Shown here in pieces: positions 1 through 7,256 of a stretch of 64,000 nt of DNA; positions within the stretch are counted from its first letter, which is position 1, and each line of letters starts with the position of its first letter. The position numbers and the translations under genes are program-made. Below the pieces are notes generated by a model. That model was given only the letters and a program-made list of their open reading frames with translations, had not been told where the DNA came from and ran no database searches. Source of the DNA: an uncultured Lachnospiraceae bacterium (GTDB taxonomy: Bacteria > Bacillota > Clostridia > Lachnospirales > Lachnospiraceae); contig CAKRAK010000012.1 in assembly GCA_934294885.1 (NCBI GenBank), positions 21,137 to 85,136 of the forward strand, given 5' to 3'.

Positions 1-1275
1 TATTGGATTGATGAATATCATTTGGATGGTCTTAAAATCGATCATGCTGCTTCTATGTTATATTTAGATTATGGAAAGAGTTATGGGGAATGGATTCCAA
101 ATGAATTTGGAGGAAATGAAAACCTTGATGCGATTGCTTTTTTCAAAGACCTGAATGAATTGATGAATGAGAAATATCCTACCTGTATGATGATCGTGGA
201 AGAAGAGTCCGGATGGCCGATGATGACGGAAGCGGTAAGCAGTGGCGGAATGGGATTTGACTATCGATATAATATGTCCTGTATGCAGGATTTGCTGTCT
301 TATATGGCATTGGATCCTCTTTATCGTAAGTATGAGCATAAGAAACTGGTTAACAGTCTGACCAATGCCTATGATGAACGGTATATTTTGGAATTTTCCC
401 ACAGTGAGGTTGTTGGTGGCAAGGGCTCTATTGCAGAACAGATGCCGGGAGGCTATGAGGAGAAATTCTCGAATCTCCGTTTGTTGTACGGATACATGAT
501 GATGCATCCGGGAAAGAAGCTTTTATTCATGGGACAGGAATTTGCCCAGTTTAAAGAGTTTTCTGCCACAACAGAGGTTGGCTGGGATTTACTTGAGTTT
601 GCAGCTCACAGGATATTGAAAAATTATGTGAAGGCTTTGAATCATCTGTATAAGTCCGAGCCGGCGTTATATGAATTGGATAATAATGCAGAGGGATTTG
701 AGTGGATTAATTCGACTGCTGCAGATGAAAGTATTGTTTCCTTTCTTCGTAAAAGCAACAAGAAAGAGGAGACACTGTTAATTATATGTAACTTTACACC
801 GGTAACATATACAAAGTATAAGGTTGGTGTTCCGTATCAGGGCAATTACAAAGAAGTTTTTTGCAGTGATTTAGAGGAATTTGGTGGCAATGGAAGTCTG
901 AATAAGGTAGTAAAGGTTAGTAAACGCAGTGCCTGTGACGGACGTAAGAATTCTATTACCATAGATTTGGCACCTCTTTCCATGAGTATTTTCAAGCTGA
1001 CGGATGAAGCACCTGTCAGTAAAAAAACATCAGGAAAGACGACTACAAATGAAAACGGTAACGTAGAGAGTACGACAATGAAAAACAGTAATGTAAGAAG
1101 TACAACCACGAAGAAAACCAGTAATACAAAAGGTGCTGCAACAAAGAAGAGCGGTAATACAAAAGGTGCTGCAACAAAGAAGAGCAGTAATGCAAGAAGT
1201 ACAACAGCGAAGAAAACCAGTAATACAAAAGGTGCTGTAACAAAGAAGAGCAGTAATACAAAAAAACATATGTGA
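1..1275 (+). CDS. glgB: 1,4-alpha-glucan branching enzyme, C-terminal part (5' end outside window)
   Basis: Carboxy-terminal ~424 residues of a GH13 branching enzyme, the family that cuts alpha-1,4-glucan and rejoins it as alpha-1,6 branches in glycogen. The frame is open from base 1, so the N-terminal modules lie upstream. Visible barrel motifs are the nucleophile region GLKID (Asp14 of the fragment, bases 40-42), VEEESGWP (acid/base Glu region), GMGFDY, and GKKLLFMGQEFAQ, then a beta-rich C domain. Two oddities: family region IV, normally SHDE, reads SHSE (Ser codon 403-405), so the third catalytic Asp is missing; and an ~80-residue Lys/Ser/Thr/Asn-rich repetitive tail ends the protein. Family membership is clear; branching activity is doubtful. 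Confidence 0.9.
   Translation, partial: YWIDEYHLDGLKIDHAASMLYLDYGKSYGEWIPNEFGGNENLDAIAFFKDLNELMNEKYPTCMMIVEEESGWPMMTEAVSSGGMGFDYRYNMSCMQDLLSYMALDPLYRKYEHKKLVNSLTNAYDERYILEFSHSEVVGGKGSIAEQMPGGYEEKFSNLRLLYGYMMMHPGKKLLFMGQEFAQFKEFSATTEVGWDLLEFAAHRILKNYVKALNHLYKSEPALYELDNNAEGFEWINSTAADESIVSFLRKSNKKEETLLIICNFTPVTYTKYKVGVPYQGNYKEVFCSDLEEFGGNGSLNKVVKVSKRSACDGRKNSITIDLAPLSMSIFKLTDEAPVSKKTSGKTTTNENGNVESTTMKNSNVRSTTTKKTSNTKGAATKKSGNTKGAATKKSSNARSTTAKKTSNTKGAVTKKSSNTKKHM
1057..1268 (+). repeat. 33-bp tandem repeats encoding an 11-residue basic repeat
   Basis: The 3' end of the branching-enzyme gene repeats with a period of exactly 33 bases: the block starting 'aatrcaaaag/aatgyaagaag' recurs at 1090, 1123, 1156, 1189, 1222 and 1255. 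It encodes units of the type SNTKGAATKKS or SNVRSTTTKKT, giving a strongly basic, low-complexity tail. Copies at 1123, 1156 and 1222 are nearly identical in DNA, which suggests recent expansion. Confidence 0.85.
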
Positions 1276-1341
1276 AGAATAGCAGTGACGGAAAAAGCTG
1301 CCTGCAAAGAATGCATAGAACGATAGAAACAATTATATGAA

Positions 1342-1380
1342 GGCTGTCATCATAATGTGGTGACGGCTTACATTTTTCTT
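1342..1380 (+). terminator. intrinsic terminator after glgB
   Basis: A 10-bp stem (1343-1352 with 1358-1367, two G-T wobbles) and a 5-base loop are followed by TTACATTTTTCTT. It separates glgB from the mscS-type gene. Confidence 0.7.
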
Positions 1381-1424
1381 AATGAATAACGGATATATTC
1401 AGATAGCGAGGAGGTTGCTGCATT

Positions 1425-2315
1425 ATGATATGGAATCGTTGTTTAATAGAAGCGGATGCCGTAAGCGAAACGGCTAAAAGCATGGAAGCATCTGCAAGCT
1501 TTGCAAAAAAGACATTGAATCAGTTGGGAGACTGGATGATGGGAAAGCTTGGAAGTGTGATCATTGCCGGTCTGTTTATTTTTATCGGATTGCGTATAAT
1601 TAATATCTTTCTAAAGTTTTTAAGAAAATCATTTGAACATTCCAAAATGGATTCTTCTGTTGCCGGATTTCTGCTATCGGTAATCCGTGTGGTGTGCTAT
1701 ATCCTGATGCTGATTACCGCAGCCGCAATGGTGGGAATTGAGGTGACCAGCTTTGTAACCATACTCGGTACGGCATCTTTGGCAATCGGTCTTGCGTTGC
1801 AGGGAGCATTGTCAAATCTTGCGGGTGGTGTGTTGATTCTTTTGCTGAAGCCTTTTCAGGTAGGAGATTACATTATAGAAAATGATAAAAACAACGAAGG
1901 AACGGTTGTATCCATTGATGTGTTTTATACAAAGCTGAAAACCCATGATAATAAAGTGATTGTGATTCCCAATGGAATCCTTGCAGCCAATTCATTGGTA
2001 AACCTTACTGATGAGGAAAAGCGTAAGGTTGAAGTTAAGATTTCTGTTGCATATCAAAGTGATATACAGAAAGTAAAAACAGTGGTTCAGAATGTAATCA
2101 ATCAGGATGAGAGAATCTTAAAAACGGAGCCTCAGGACATCTTTATTGATTCCTTTGATGACAGCGGAATGATGATGGGAATCCGGGTCTGGGTTGCAAC
2201 GACAGATTACTGGCCGGTAACATGGGCTTTGAGGGAACAGATCAAACAGGCATTTGACAGGGATGGAATAGAGATACCATATAACCGGTTGGAGGTTGAT
2301 ATGCTTCATAAATAA
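1425..2315 (+). CDS. MscS-family mechanosensitive ion channel
   Basis: Small-conductance mechanosensitive channel that opens under membrane tension to release solutes during osmotic downshock. 296 residues, close to the size of E. coli MscS. Three hydrophobic segments lie near residues 42-62, 80-100 and 105-140. The third is a Gly/Ala-rich pore helix (ASLAIGLALQGALSNLAGG) followed by the family's LLLKPFQVGDYI turn. The cytoplasmic beta domain contains VIPNG, and the C-terminal alpha-beta part ends in IEIPYNRLEV, typical of MscS. The ATG at 1425 has a GAGGAGG ribosome site at 1408-1414. It appears to be a single gene between the glgB terminator and the argD promoter. Confidence 0.93.
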   Translation: MIWNRCLIEADAVSETAKSMEASASFAKKTLNQLGDWMMGKLGSVIIAGLFIFIGLRIINIFLKFLRKSFEHSKMDSSVAGFLLSVIRVVCYILMLITAAAMVGIEVTSFVTILGTASLAIGLALQGALSNLAGGVLILLLKPFQVGDYIIENDKNNEGTVVSIDVFYTKLKTHDNKVIVIPNGILAANSLVNLTDEEKRKVEVKISVAYQSDIQKVKTVVQNVINQDERILKTEPQDIFIDSFDDSGMMMGIRVWVATTDYWPVTWALREQIKQAFDRDGIEIPYNRLEVDMLHK

Positions 2316-2334
2316 TATTCATATAATGTGAATA
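2316..2334. promoter_or_regulatory. palindrome upstream of argD promoter, possible operator
   Basis: TATTCA-N7-TGAATA is a perfect 6-bp inverted repeat just after the mscS stop codon and about 15 bases before the argD -35 box. Its half sites resemble ARG-box halves (ATTCA/TGAAT) but in inverted order relative to the ArgR consensus, so assignment to ArgR is only a guess. Confidence 0.35.
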
Positions 2335-2349
2335 AATATACAAGACGCC

Positions 2350-2378
2350 TTGACAAATAATGGATAGAAACCTACAAT
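2350..2378 (+). promoter_or_regulatory. sigma-A promoter of argD
   Basis: TTGACA (2350-2355), 17-base spacer, TACAAT (2373-2378). The -10 box covers an upstream in-frame ATG at 2377, which rules that ATG out as the start codon and supports the start at 2431. Confidence 0.75.
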
Positions 2379-2430
2379 GATAAATGCGTTTTACAAATGT
2401 TTATATGTACGGATTCTGAAAGGAGATAAA

Positions 2431-3639
2431 ATGAAAGCAGCAGATTATGGATTAACAAAACAAGATATTGTAGAGATGTCTGATCAGTATCTTTTAGATA
2501 TTGGGTATCATTTTCCTATCGTTGTGGAAGATGGGAAGGGTGCAGTTTTGACAGATGCAAATGGAGATGAATATTTGGATTTTTATGCAGGAATTGCTGT
2601 AAATTCCGTAGGAAACTGTAATGAAAGAGTTGTAAAGGCTGTGCAGGAACAGGTGGCACAGATTATGCATACCTCTCTCTACCCATATAATACACCTCAG
2701 GCAATGCTTGCAAAATTAATATGTGAGCAGACCGGCTTTGACAAAGTGTTCTTCCAAAATTCAGGAACGGAATCCAATGAAGCAATGATTAAGATGGCGA
2801 GAAAATATGGTATTGACCACTATGGACAGAATCATTACCATATCGTAACGGCAAAGCGAAGCTTTCATGGACGTACTTTTGCATCCATGATGGCAACCGG
2901 ACAGCCGGATACACCGATTCAAAGCGGATTCCATGCGGATTTAACCGGATTTTCTTATGCGGAATATAATAATTTAGAGAGCTTTAAGGAAGCATGCACA
3001 GAGAATACCATTGCAATCATGGTAGAGCCTGTTCAGGGTGAAGGTGGTGTTTATCCTGCAACAAAGGAATTTTTGGAAGGTCTTAGAGCACTTTGTGATG
3101 AAAGAGGAATGCTATTGTTGTTTGACGAGGTTCAAACCGGATGGTGCCGGTGCGGTTCTACCATGGCATTTATGCATTATGGTGTGAGACCGGATGCGGT
3201 TTCTATGGCGAAAGCATTGGGTGGTGGACTTCCTCTTGGAGGAGTGGCCCTTACAGAGGAATGTGCAAAGGCTTTGACTCCTGGAAGCCATGGCTGTACG
3301 TTTTCCGGAAATCCGGTATGTTGTGCGGCAGGATATGCAGCAGTTTCTGAAATGATTGAGAAGAACCTTGCAAAAAATGCAGAAGAAATCGGTTCTTACT
3401 TTATGGAACAGCTAAAGACACTTCCTCATGTAAAAGAAGTTCGTGGGCTTGGTCTGTTAGTCGGTGTGGAGCTGGAGGATGTGGACGCTGTACAGGTTAA
3501 GATAAAGGCAATGGAGCATAAGCTTCTTGTAACGGCTACGTCAAATCGTATTATCCGTATGGTTCCGCCTCTTATCATAACCAAAGCAGATTGTGATAAA
3601 GCAGTTTCTATTTTAAAAACAGCGATTTTGGAAGTGTGA
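2431..3639 (+). CDS. argD: acetylornithine aminotransferase
   Basis: PLP-dependent class III aminotransferase that converts N-acetylglutamate semialdehyde to N-acetylornithine, the fourth step of arginine biosynthesis. 402 residues, normal for ArgD. Visible motifs: QNSGTESNEAMIKMAR, FHGRTFASM, LLFDEVQTGWCRCG, and the Schiff-base lysine in SMAKALGGGLPLGG (Lys261). The start at 2431 follows AAGGAG with 6-base spacing and lies after the mapped promoter; a longer reading frame from 2377 is excluded. The pathway partners argH, argC and argB are elsewhere in the window. A related succinyl- or aminobutyrate aminotransferase is possible in principle, but the arginine context favours ArgD. Confidence 0.92.
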   Translation: MKAADYGLTKQDIVEMSDQYLLDIGYHFPIVVEDGKGAVLTDANGDEYLDFYAGIAVNSVGNCNERVVKAVQEQVAQIMHTSLYPYNTPQAMLAKLICEQTGFDKVFFQNSGTESNEAMIKMARKYGIDHYGQNHYHIVTAKRSFHGRTFASMMATGQPDTPIQSGFHADLTGFSYAEYNNLESFKEACTENTIAIMVEPVQGEGGVYPATKEFLEGLRALCDERGMLLLFDEVQTGWCRCGSTMAFMHYGVRPDAVSMAKALGGGLPLGGVALTEECAKALTPGSHGCTFSGNPVCCAAGYAAVSEMIEKNLAKNAEEIGSYFMEQLKTLPHVKEVRGLGLLVGVELEDVDAVQVKIKAMEHKLLVTATSNRIIRMVPPLIITKADCDKAVSILKTAILEV

Positions 3640-3682
3640 TTATTTGTACATCTGATATGTATTTTTCTGTTTCAGAAGTTTG

Positions 3683-3711
3683 TTGACTTTACGCGAAAAA
3701 TAATGCATACT
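3683..3711 (+). promoter_or_regulatory. promoter of the VirD4-like gene
   Basis: TTGACT (3683-3688), 17-base spacer, CATACT (3706-3711). A start near 3718 would give a very short leader before the GGAGG at 3723-3727. Confidence 0.55.
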
Positions 3712-3737
3712 TAACTTAAGTTGGAGGCATAATTGGT

Positions 3738-5054
3738 ATGGATTTTCGTAAACAGATTAAAGATGCGAAGGCTGACTGGAACGCCAGATGCAGACAGTTA
3801 GAGGAGCTTAAAACAGAGTGTTCCGCTAGTGAAAAGGGTGTCAGTGTTATAACTGCGAATCTGTCTGTAAGCCGGGACTACTTAAAAACAAAAAGAAATA
3901 ATAATATTTTAATTTTTGATGAAAAAGAAGATTTTTATAAGGTTGAGCTTGAGAATTTAAAGGATGATAAGAGTAATTATGTAATCGTGGATTTTGATGG
4001 CGAGTACTATGAAAAGACTTCAGATAATTTTCGTGCAAGAGGATTTGATGTTAAGTCAATTAATTTGATTGAATCGGACAAAAGCGATGGATATAATCCG
4101 TTTGCGTATATTCAGAATGAAGTAGATGTGGATGTGATCGTGCGGTGCATTATGGAGAATACGAGATCACAATACGCTATGCAGGCTTCCGAACAGGATA
4201 AGCTGGCAATCAAAAGCTTAGAACAGACTTTTTTGAAAATATTGATTTCCTGTTATATGAAGTACGGAACATCAAAGACCCTGGCTGCTATGGCCAATTT
4301 GTTACGCAGTGATAAGAGAGAGCAGACGTTAGCGAAATTGTTTTCCGGGGATTATCCACAGGGTCCGAACGAGATGGAGTGCAAACGTTTTCAGATTTTC
4401 AAAGAGGATGCAGGTGATCGGTATCCTGCTATTCTGGATTCCTGCTCGGATCGAACAGCATTTTTTAAAGATGAAAGATTGGTTGCTTTGACGAAAAAAG
4501 AATCCATTTCATTCCAGCATCTTTATCAGGCAAAACAGGTATTGTATATTATCATTCCCTCTGCGTTAAGAGAAGTGGAGTTATTTACATCGTTGTTGTT
4601 ATCTCAGATAACCTATACTTTATGTAATGAATCCCGTAAACACAATAATGACAGAATGGTAATGCTGTATTTGAACTATTTTGCGGATGCAGGTGCAATT
4701 TCGCGATTCGACAGGCTCCTTCCGGATATTCAGCAGTATAACGTAGGCTGTATGATTCACGTGAATAATTTATCCCGTGTTGCAGAGGTTTATCCAAAAT
4801 GGAATGACTTATTTGAGAGCTGTGATACATTTTTGTATTTAGGTTCCAGGGATGTCAATGTAATGGATTATTTTTTCCAGCATGCGGATAGTAATGTGAT
4901 TCGAAAAAGTAAGCTGTTAGGAAAAGATATGTATAAGACAACCTCTTTTGAAAAGGAGGATATGGATGTATTAGAAGAAAAGGAGTGTATCTGTATTGTC
5001 CGGGGAGAAGGAACATTTATACTGCCACAGGTAGATGCTTACGATAACTTATAA
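3738..5054 (+). CDS. orphan VirD4/TraG-like coupling-protein homologue lacking Walker motifs
   Basis: 438-residue soluble protein with the layout of type IV secretion coupling ATPases (VirD4/TraG; TraM-recognition domain) of conjugative elements. Family landmarks in order: KTKRNNNILIF (~50-60), NYVIVDFDGEYYEKTS (~78-93; family VVxDPKGExxxxT), SDGYNPFAYI (~114-123), FKEDAGDRYPAILDS, MLYLNYFADAGAISRFDRLL (~308-327; family LLDEFANIG...FDKLL), VNNLSRVAEVYPKW (family QNLxQLKxxYxxxW), and CDTFLYLGSRD (family CDTFLFLGGND). The Walker A loop GGxGxGKT is replaced by acidic sequence (DEKEDFYK, bases ~3917-3940), Walker B DE is NY, and the N-terminal membrane helices are absent. No relaxase or VirB gene is near. 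It is probably a domesticated pseudo-ATPase; its function is unknown. SD GGAGG at 3723-3727. Confidence 0.8.
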   Translation: MDFRKQIKDAKADWNARCRQLEELKTECSASEKGVSVITANLSVSRDYLKTKRNNNILIFDEKEDFYKVELENLKDDKSNYVIVDFDGEYYEKTSDNFRARGFDVKSINLIESDKSDGYNPFAYIQNEVDVDVIVRCIMENTRSQYAMQASEQDKLAIKSLEQTFLKILISCYMKYGTSKTLAAMANLLRSDKREQTLAKLFSGDYPQGPNEMECKRFQIFKEDAGDRYPAILDSCSDRTAFFKDERLVALTKKESISFQHLYQAKQVLYIIIPSALREVELFTSLLLSQITYTLCNESRKHNNDRMVMLYLNYFADAGAISRFDRLLPDIQQYNVGCMIHVNNLSRVAEVYPKWNDLFESCDTFLYLGSRDVNVMDYFFQHADSNVIRKSKLLGKDMYKTTSFEKEDMDVLEEKECICIVRGEGTFILPQVDAYDNL

Positions 5055-5073
5055 ATTAAAAAATAAAAATAAA

Positions 5074-5120
5074 AAAGCGAGCTTTCCCAACGGTTATTAA
5101 CCGGTTGATAAGCTCGCTTT
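5074..5120. terminator. bidirectional terminator between convergent genes
   Basis: Perfect 11-bp stem AAAGCGAGCTT / AAGCTCGCTTT, with A-runs on the left and T-runs on the right so that it works in both directions. It ends the VirD4-like gene on the plus strand and overlaps the last codons of the small minus-strand gene. Confidence 0.85.
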
Positions 5121-5294
5121 ATTTGTATCAATGGCTTCTACAAGTTGATTAAAACCATCGTCTCCGTCGAACCAAATCATCTTGTCTCCATTCTTAATTA
5201 CAATGTTGGCACCGTCTTTTCCAATTGAAATATACTTATCCTCAGAGATAATTAAGTCAGTTCCGTCGTTGTTATCAATTTCCTGTCGTGCCAT
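5097..5294 (-). CDS. small acidic hypothetical protein (65 aa)
   Basis: I do not recognise this protein. It is 65 residues, acidic, and predicted to be mostly beta strands, with the segments DLIISEDKYISIGKDGANIV and GDKMIWFDGDDGFNQLVEAI. No signal peptide or membrane segment is seen. The ATG at 5294 is preceded on the minus strand by GAGGGTGA at good spacing; a longer frame from a TTG at 5336 lacks a ribosome site. Support for a real gene: a well-placed minus-strand promoter (5365-5392), a ribosome site, and an exact fit to the bidirectional terminator. Confidence 0.65.
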   Translation of the reverse strand: MARQEIDNNDGTDLIISEDKYISIGKDGANIVIKNGDKMIWFDGDDGFNQLVEAIDTNKASLSTG

Positions 5295-5364
5295 GCCGTC
5301 ACCCTCTTCCCGAATTCTTTTTGTGAGGATATGCAATATTCGTCAATTGCATATATTTGATACC

Positions 5365-5392
5365 ATTATAACTGAAAATAAAAAATTGTTAA
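5365..5392 (-). promoter_or_regulatory. promoter of the small minus-strand gene
   Basis: Read on the minus strand: TTAACA (5392-5387), 16-base spacer, TATAAT (5370-5365). It gives a leader of about 65 bases. Confidence 0.6.
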
Positions 5393-5452
5393 ATACATAA
5401 TGTGCATAAAATTGTTAACTTTTTTTGAACACAATGAAAAATAAGAAGTTGC

Positions 5453-5481
5453 TTGTTATGTAAAGGGATTTGTTGTAAAAT
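5453..5481 (+). promoter_or_regulatory. promoter of argH
   Basis: TTGTTA (5453-5458), 17-base spacer, TAAAAT (5476-5481). Transcription would start near 5488, leaving ~56 bases before the argH start at 5544. Confidence 0.5.
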
Positions 5482-5543
5482 AGAATAAGTATGTTTTCAT
5501 GAGTATAAAGAAAACAAATGATGACAAAAGTGAGGAAGAAAAT

Positions 5544-6926
5544 ATGGCACAGTTATGGGGCGGTCGTTTCACAAAAGAAACAGATCAATTAGTATACAAT
5601 TTTAATGCGTCAATCGGATTTGATCAGAAGTTCTATCGGGAAGATATCATGGGAAGCATGGCACATGTGAAAATGTTAGCAGCTACCGGTATTTTAACGG
5701 AGGACGAGAAGAATCAGATTCTGAAAGGCTTAGAGGGTATTCTTTCTGATGTAGATAACGGTACCCTTGTGATATCCTCCCAATATGAAGATATTCACAG
5801 TTTTGTTGAGGCTAATCTAATCGAGCGGATTGGAGATGCCGGTAAAAAATTACATACGGGAAGATCCAGAAATGATCAGGTTGCTTTAGACATGCGTTTA
5901 TATGTCAGAAAAGAAATCATTTCTTTAAAGGAGCTGGTAAAGGAGCTGCTTAAGGTTCTTCATCAACTGATGAAGGATCATATTGATACATTTATGCCGG
6001 GCTTTACACATTTACAAAAAGCTCAGCCGATTACTTTGGCACATCATTTTGGTGCCTACATGGAGATGTTCAAACGGGATTATGACAGATTGTGTGATAT
6101 ATATGACCGTATGAATTTCTGTCCATTGGGAGCAGGTGCATTAGCAGGAACAACTTATCCCCTTGACCGGAATCTGACTGCTCAGCTTTTGGAGTTTGAG
6201 GGACCGACTCTGAATAGTATGGATTCGGTTTCTGACAGAGATTATGTGATTGAACTGTTAAGTGCAATGTCTACGATTATGATGCATTTAAGCCGGTTCT
6301 CGGAAGAGATTATCATTTGGAATTCCAATGAATATCAGTTTATTGAACTGGATGATGCATATAGCACGGGAAGTTCCATTATGCCACAAAAAAAGAATCC
6401 TGATATTGCGGAACTGGTTCGTGGTAAGACCGGTCGTGTATATGGAGCATTGATGCAGATGTTAACAACTATGAAAGGAATTCCTTTAGCATATAATAAG
6501 GATATGCAGGAGGATAAGGAATTAACCTTTGATGCAATTGATACCGTAAAGGGATGTCTTGCCTTGTTTACCGGAATGATTCGGACAATGACCGTGAATC
6601 AGGCAGTTATGGAAAAGAGTGCAAAGAATGGGTTTACGAATGCAACAGATGCAGCAGATTATCTGGTAAATCATGGCGTACCATTCAGAGATGCCCATGG
6701 AATTGTGGGACAACTGGTATTGTATTGTATCGAGAAAAATATATCTCTTGATGATATGAGTATTGATGAATACAAAGCGATTTCTCCTGTTTTTGAAGAA
6801 GATATATACGATGCCATCAGCTTACAGACCTGTGTAGAAAAACGAGTAACCATCGGTGCTCCGGGGCGTAAAGCCATGGAACAGGTAATTGAGATAAATG
6901 AAGCATATCTAAATGAATTAAAATAA
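5544..6926 (+). CDS. argH: argininosuccinate lyase
   Basis: Splits argininosuccinate into arginine and fumarate, the last step of arginine synthesis, in the cytoplasm. 460 residues, the usual family length. Family hallmarks: the LWGGRF start, HTGRSRNDQVALD (~residues 100-112), TVDxxK-like core helices, and the fumarase/aspartase signature GSSIMPQKKNPD (~275-286) that carries the catalytic Ser loop. The ATG at 5544 has GAGGAA at 5532-5537 and matches the family N-terminus; the upstream ATG at 5499 has no ribosome site and sits almost at the predicted transcription start. argG is not in the window. Confidence 0.96.
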   Translation: MAQLWGGRFTKETDQLVYNFNASIGFDQKFYREDIMGSMAHVKMLAATGILTEDEKNQILKGLEGILSDVDNGTLVISSQYEDIHSFVEANLIERIGDAGKKLHTGRSRNDQVALDMRLYVRKEIISLKELVKELLKVLHQLMKDHIDTFMPGFTHLQKAQPITLAHHFGAYMEMFKRDYDRLCDIYDRMNFCPLGAGALAGTTYPLDRNLTAQLLEFEGPTLNSMDSVSDRDYVIELLSAMSTIMMHLSRFSEEIIIWNSNEYQFIELDDAYSTGSSIMPQKKNPDIAELVRGKTGRVYGALMQMLTTMKGIPLAYNKDMQEDKELTFDAIDTVKGCLALFTGMIRTMTVNQAVMEKSAKNGFTNATDAADYLVNHGVPFRDAHGIVGQLVLYCIEKNISLDDMSIDEYKAISPVFEEDIYDAISLQTCVEKRVTIGAPGRKAMEQVIEINEAYLNELK

Positions 6927-6949
6927 TATAATTGAAAAGAGGGTTTATT

Positions 6950-7213
6950 ATGAATAAAACAGATAAAGCCACATTGGATGCAGCAAAAAGAATGATTAAG
7001 GGTGGTATTGAATTGGAAGAGGTGTCTCTTTTGATGAATATTCCGGTAGAAAAGCTTTTACCAATCAAGGAAGAGGTTGACGAGGCAGTTCGTAAGGTGT
7101 ATGGCAATATTGATCATTATGATTTTTCAAAGGGCGATATTTTGTTTGATAACTTTAATGATTTCGGTAAGGATGATGATATACCGGAAGAAACAGAGTG
7201 TGAAGTAGAATAG
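6950..7213 (+). CDS. small hypothetical protein downstream of argH (87 aa)
   Basis: Not recognised. 87 residues. The N-terminal half is predicted helical (DAAKRMIKGGIELEEVSLLMNIPVEKLLPIKEEV) and reads like a resolvase- or sigma-type helix-turn-helix fragment ('eevslLMnIpveKL'). The C-terminus is very acidic (KDDDIPEETECEVE). AGAGGG at 6938-6943 precedes the ATG at 6950 by 6 bases, 23 bases after argH, so co-transcription with argH is likely. nadB follows 43 bases later. Confidence 0.7.
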   Translation: MNKTDKATLDAAKRMIKGGIELEEVSLLMNIPVEKLLPIKEEVDEAVRKVYGNIDHYDFSKGDILFDNFNDFGKDDDIPEETECEVE

Positions 7214-7256
7214 ATTAAAGCTTCGTTGTACAAATGAGGCAGATTAGAGGATTAGG

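Noticed and set aside
846..1332. Overlapping minus-strand reading frames rich in Phe/Leu/Cys/Tyr opposite the glgB tail
   Set aside because: They are shadows of the 33-bp tandem repeats; no ribosome site and the plus-strand frame is continuous with a clear enzyme.
3640..3670. Terminator after argD
   Set aside because: Only a 5-bp TACAT/ATGTA stem; too weak to call.
3738..5054. VirD4-like gene as remnant of an integrated conjugative element
   Set aside because: No integrase, relaxase, VirB genes, attachment repeats or composition break nearby; flanks are core arginine genes. A domesticated single gene fits better.
5182..5400. Plus-strand frame of 72 codons antisense to the small minus-strand gene
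   Set aside because: No promoter or ribosome site; the minus-strand frame has both plus a terminator.
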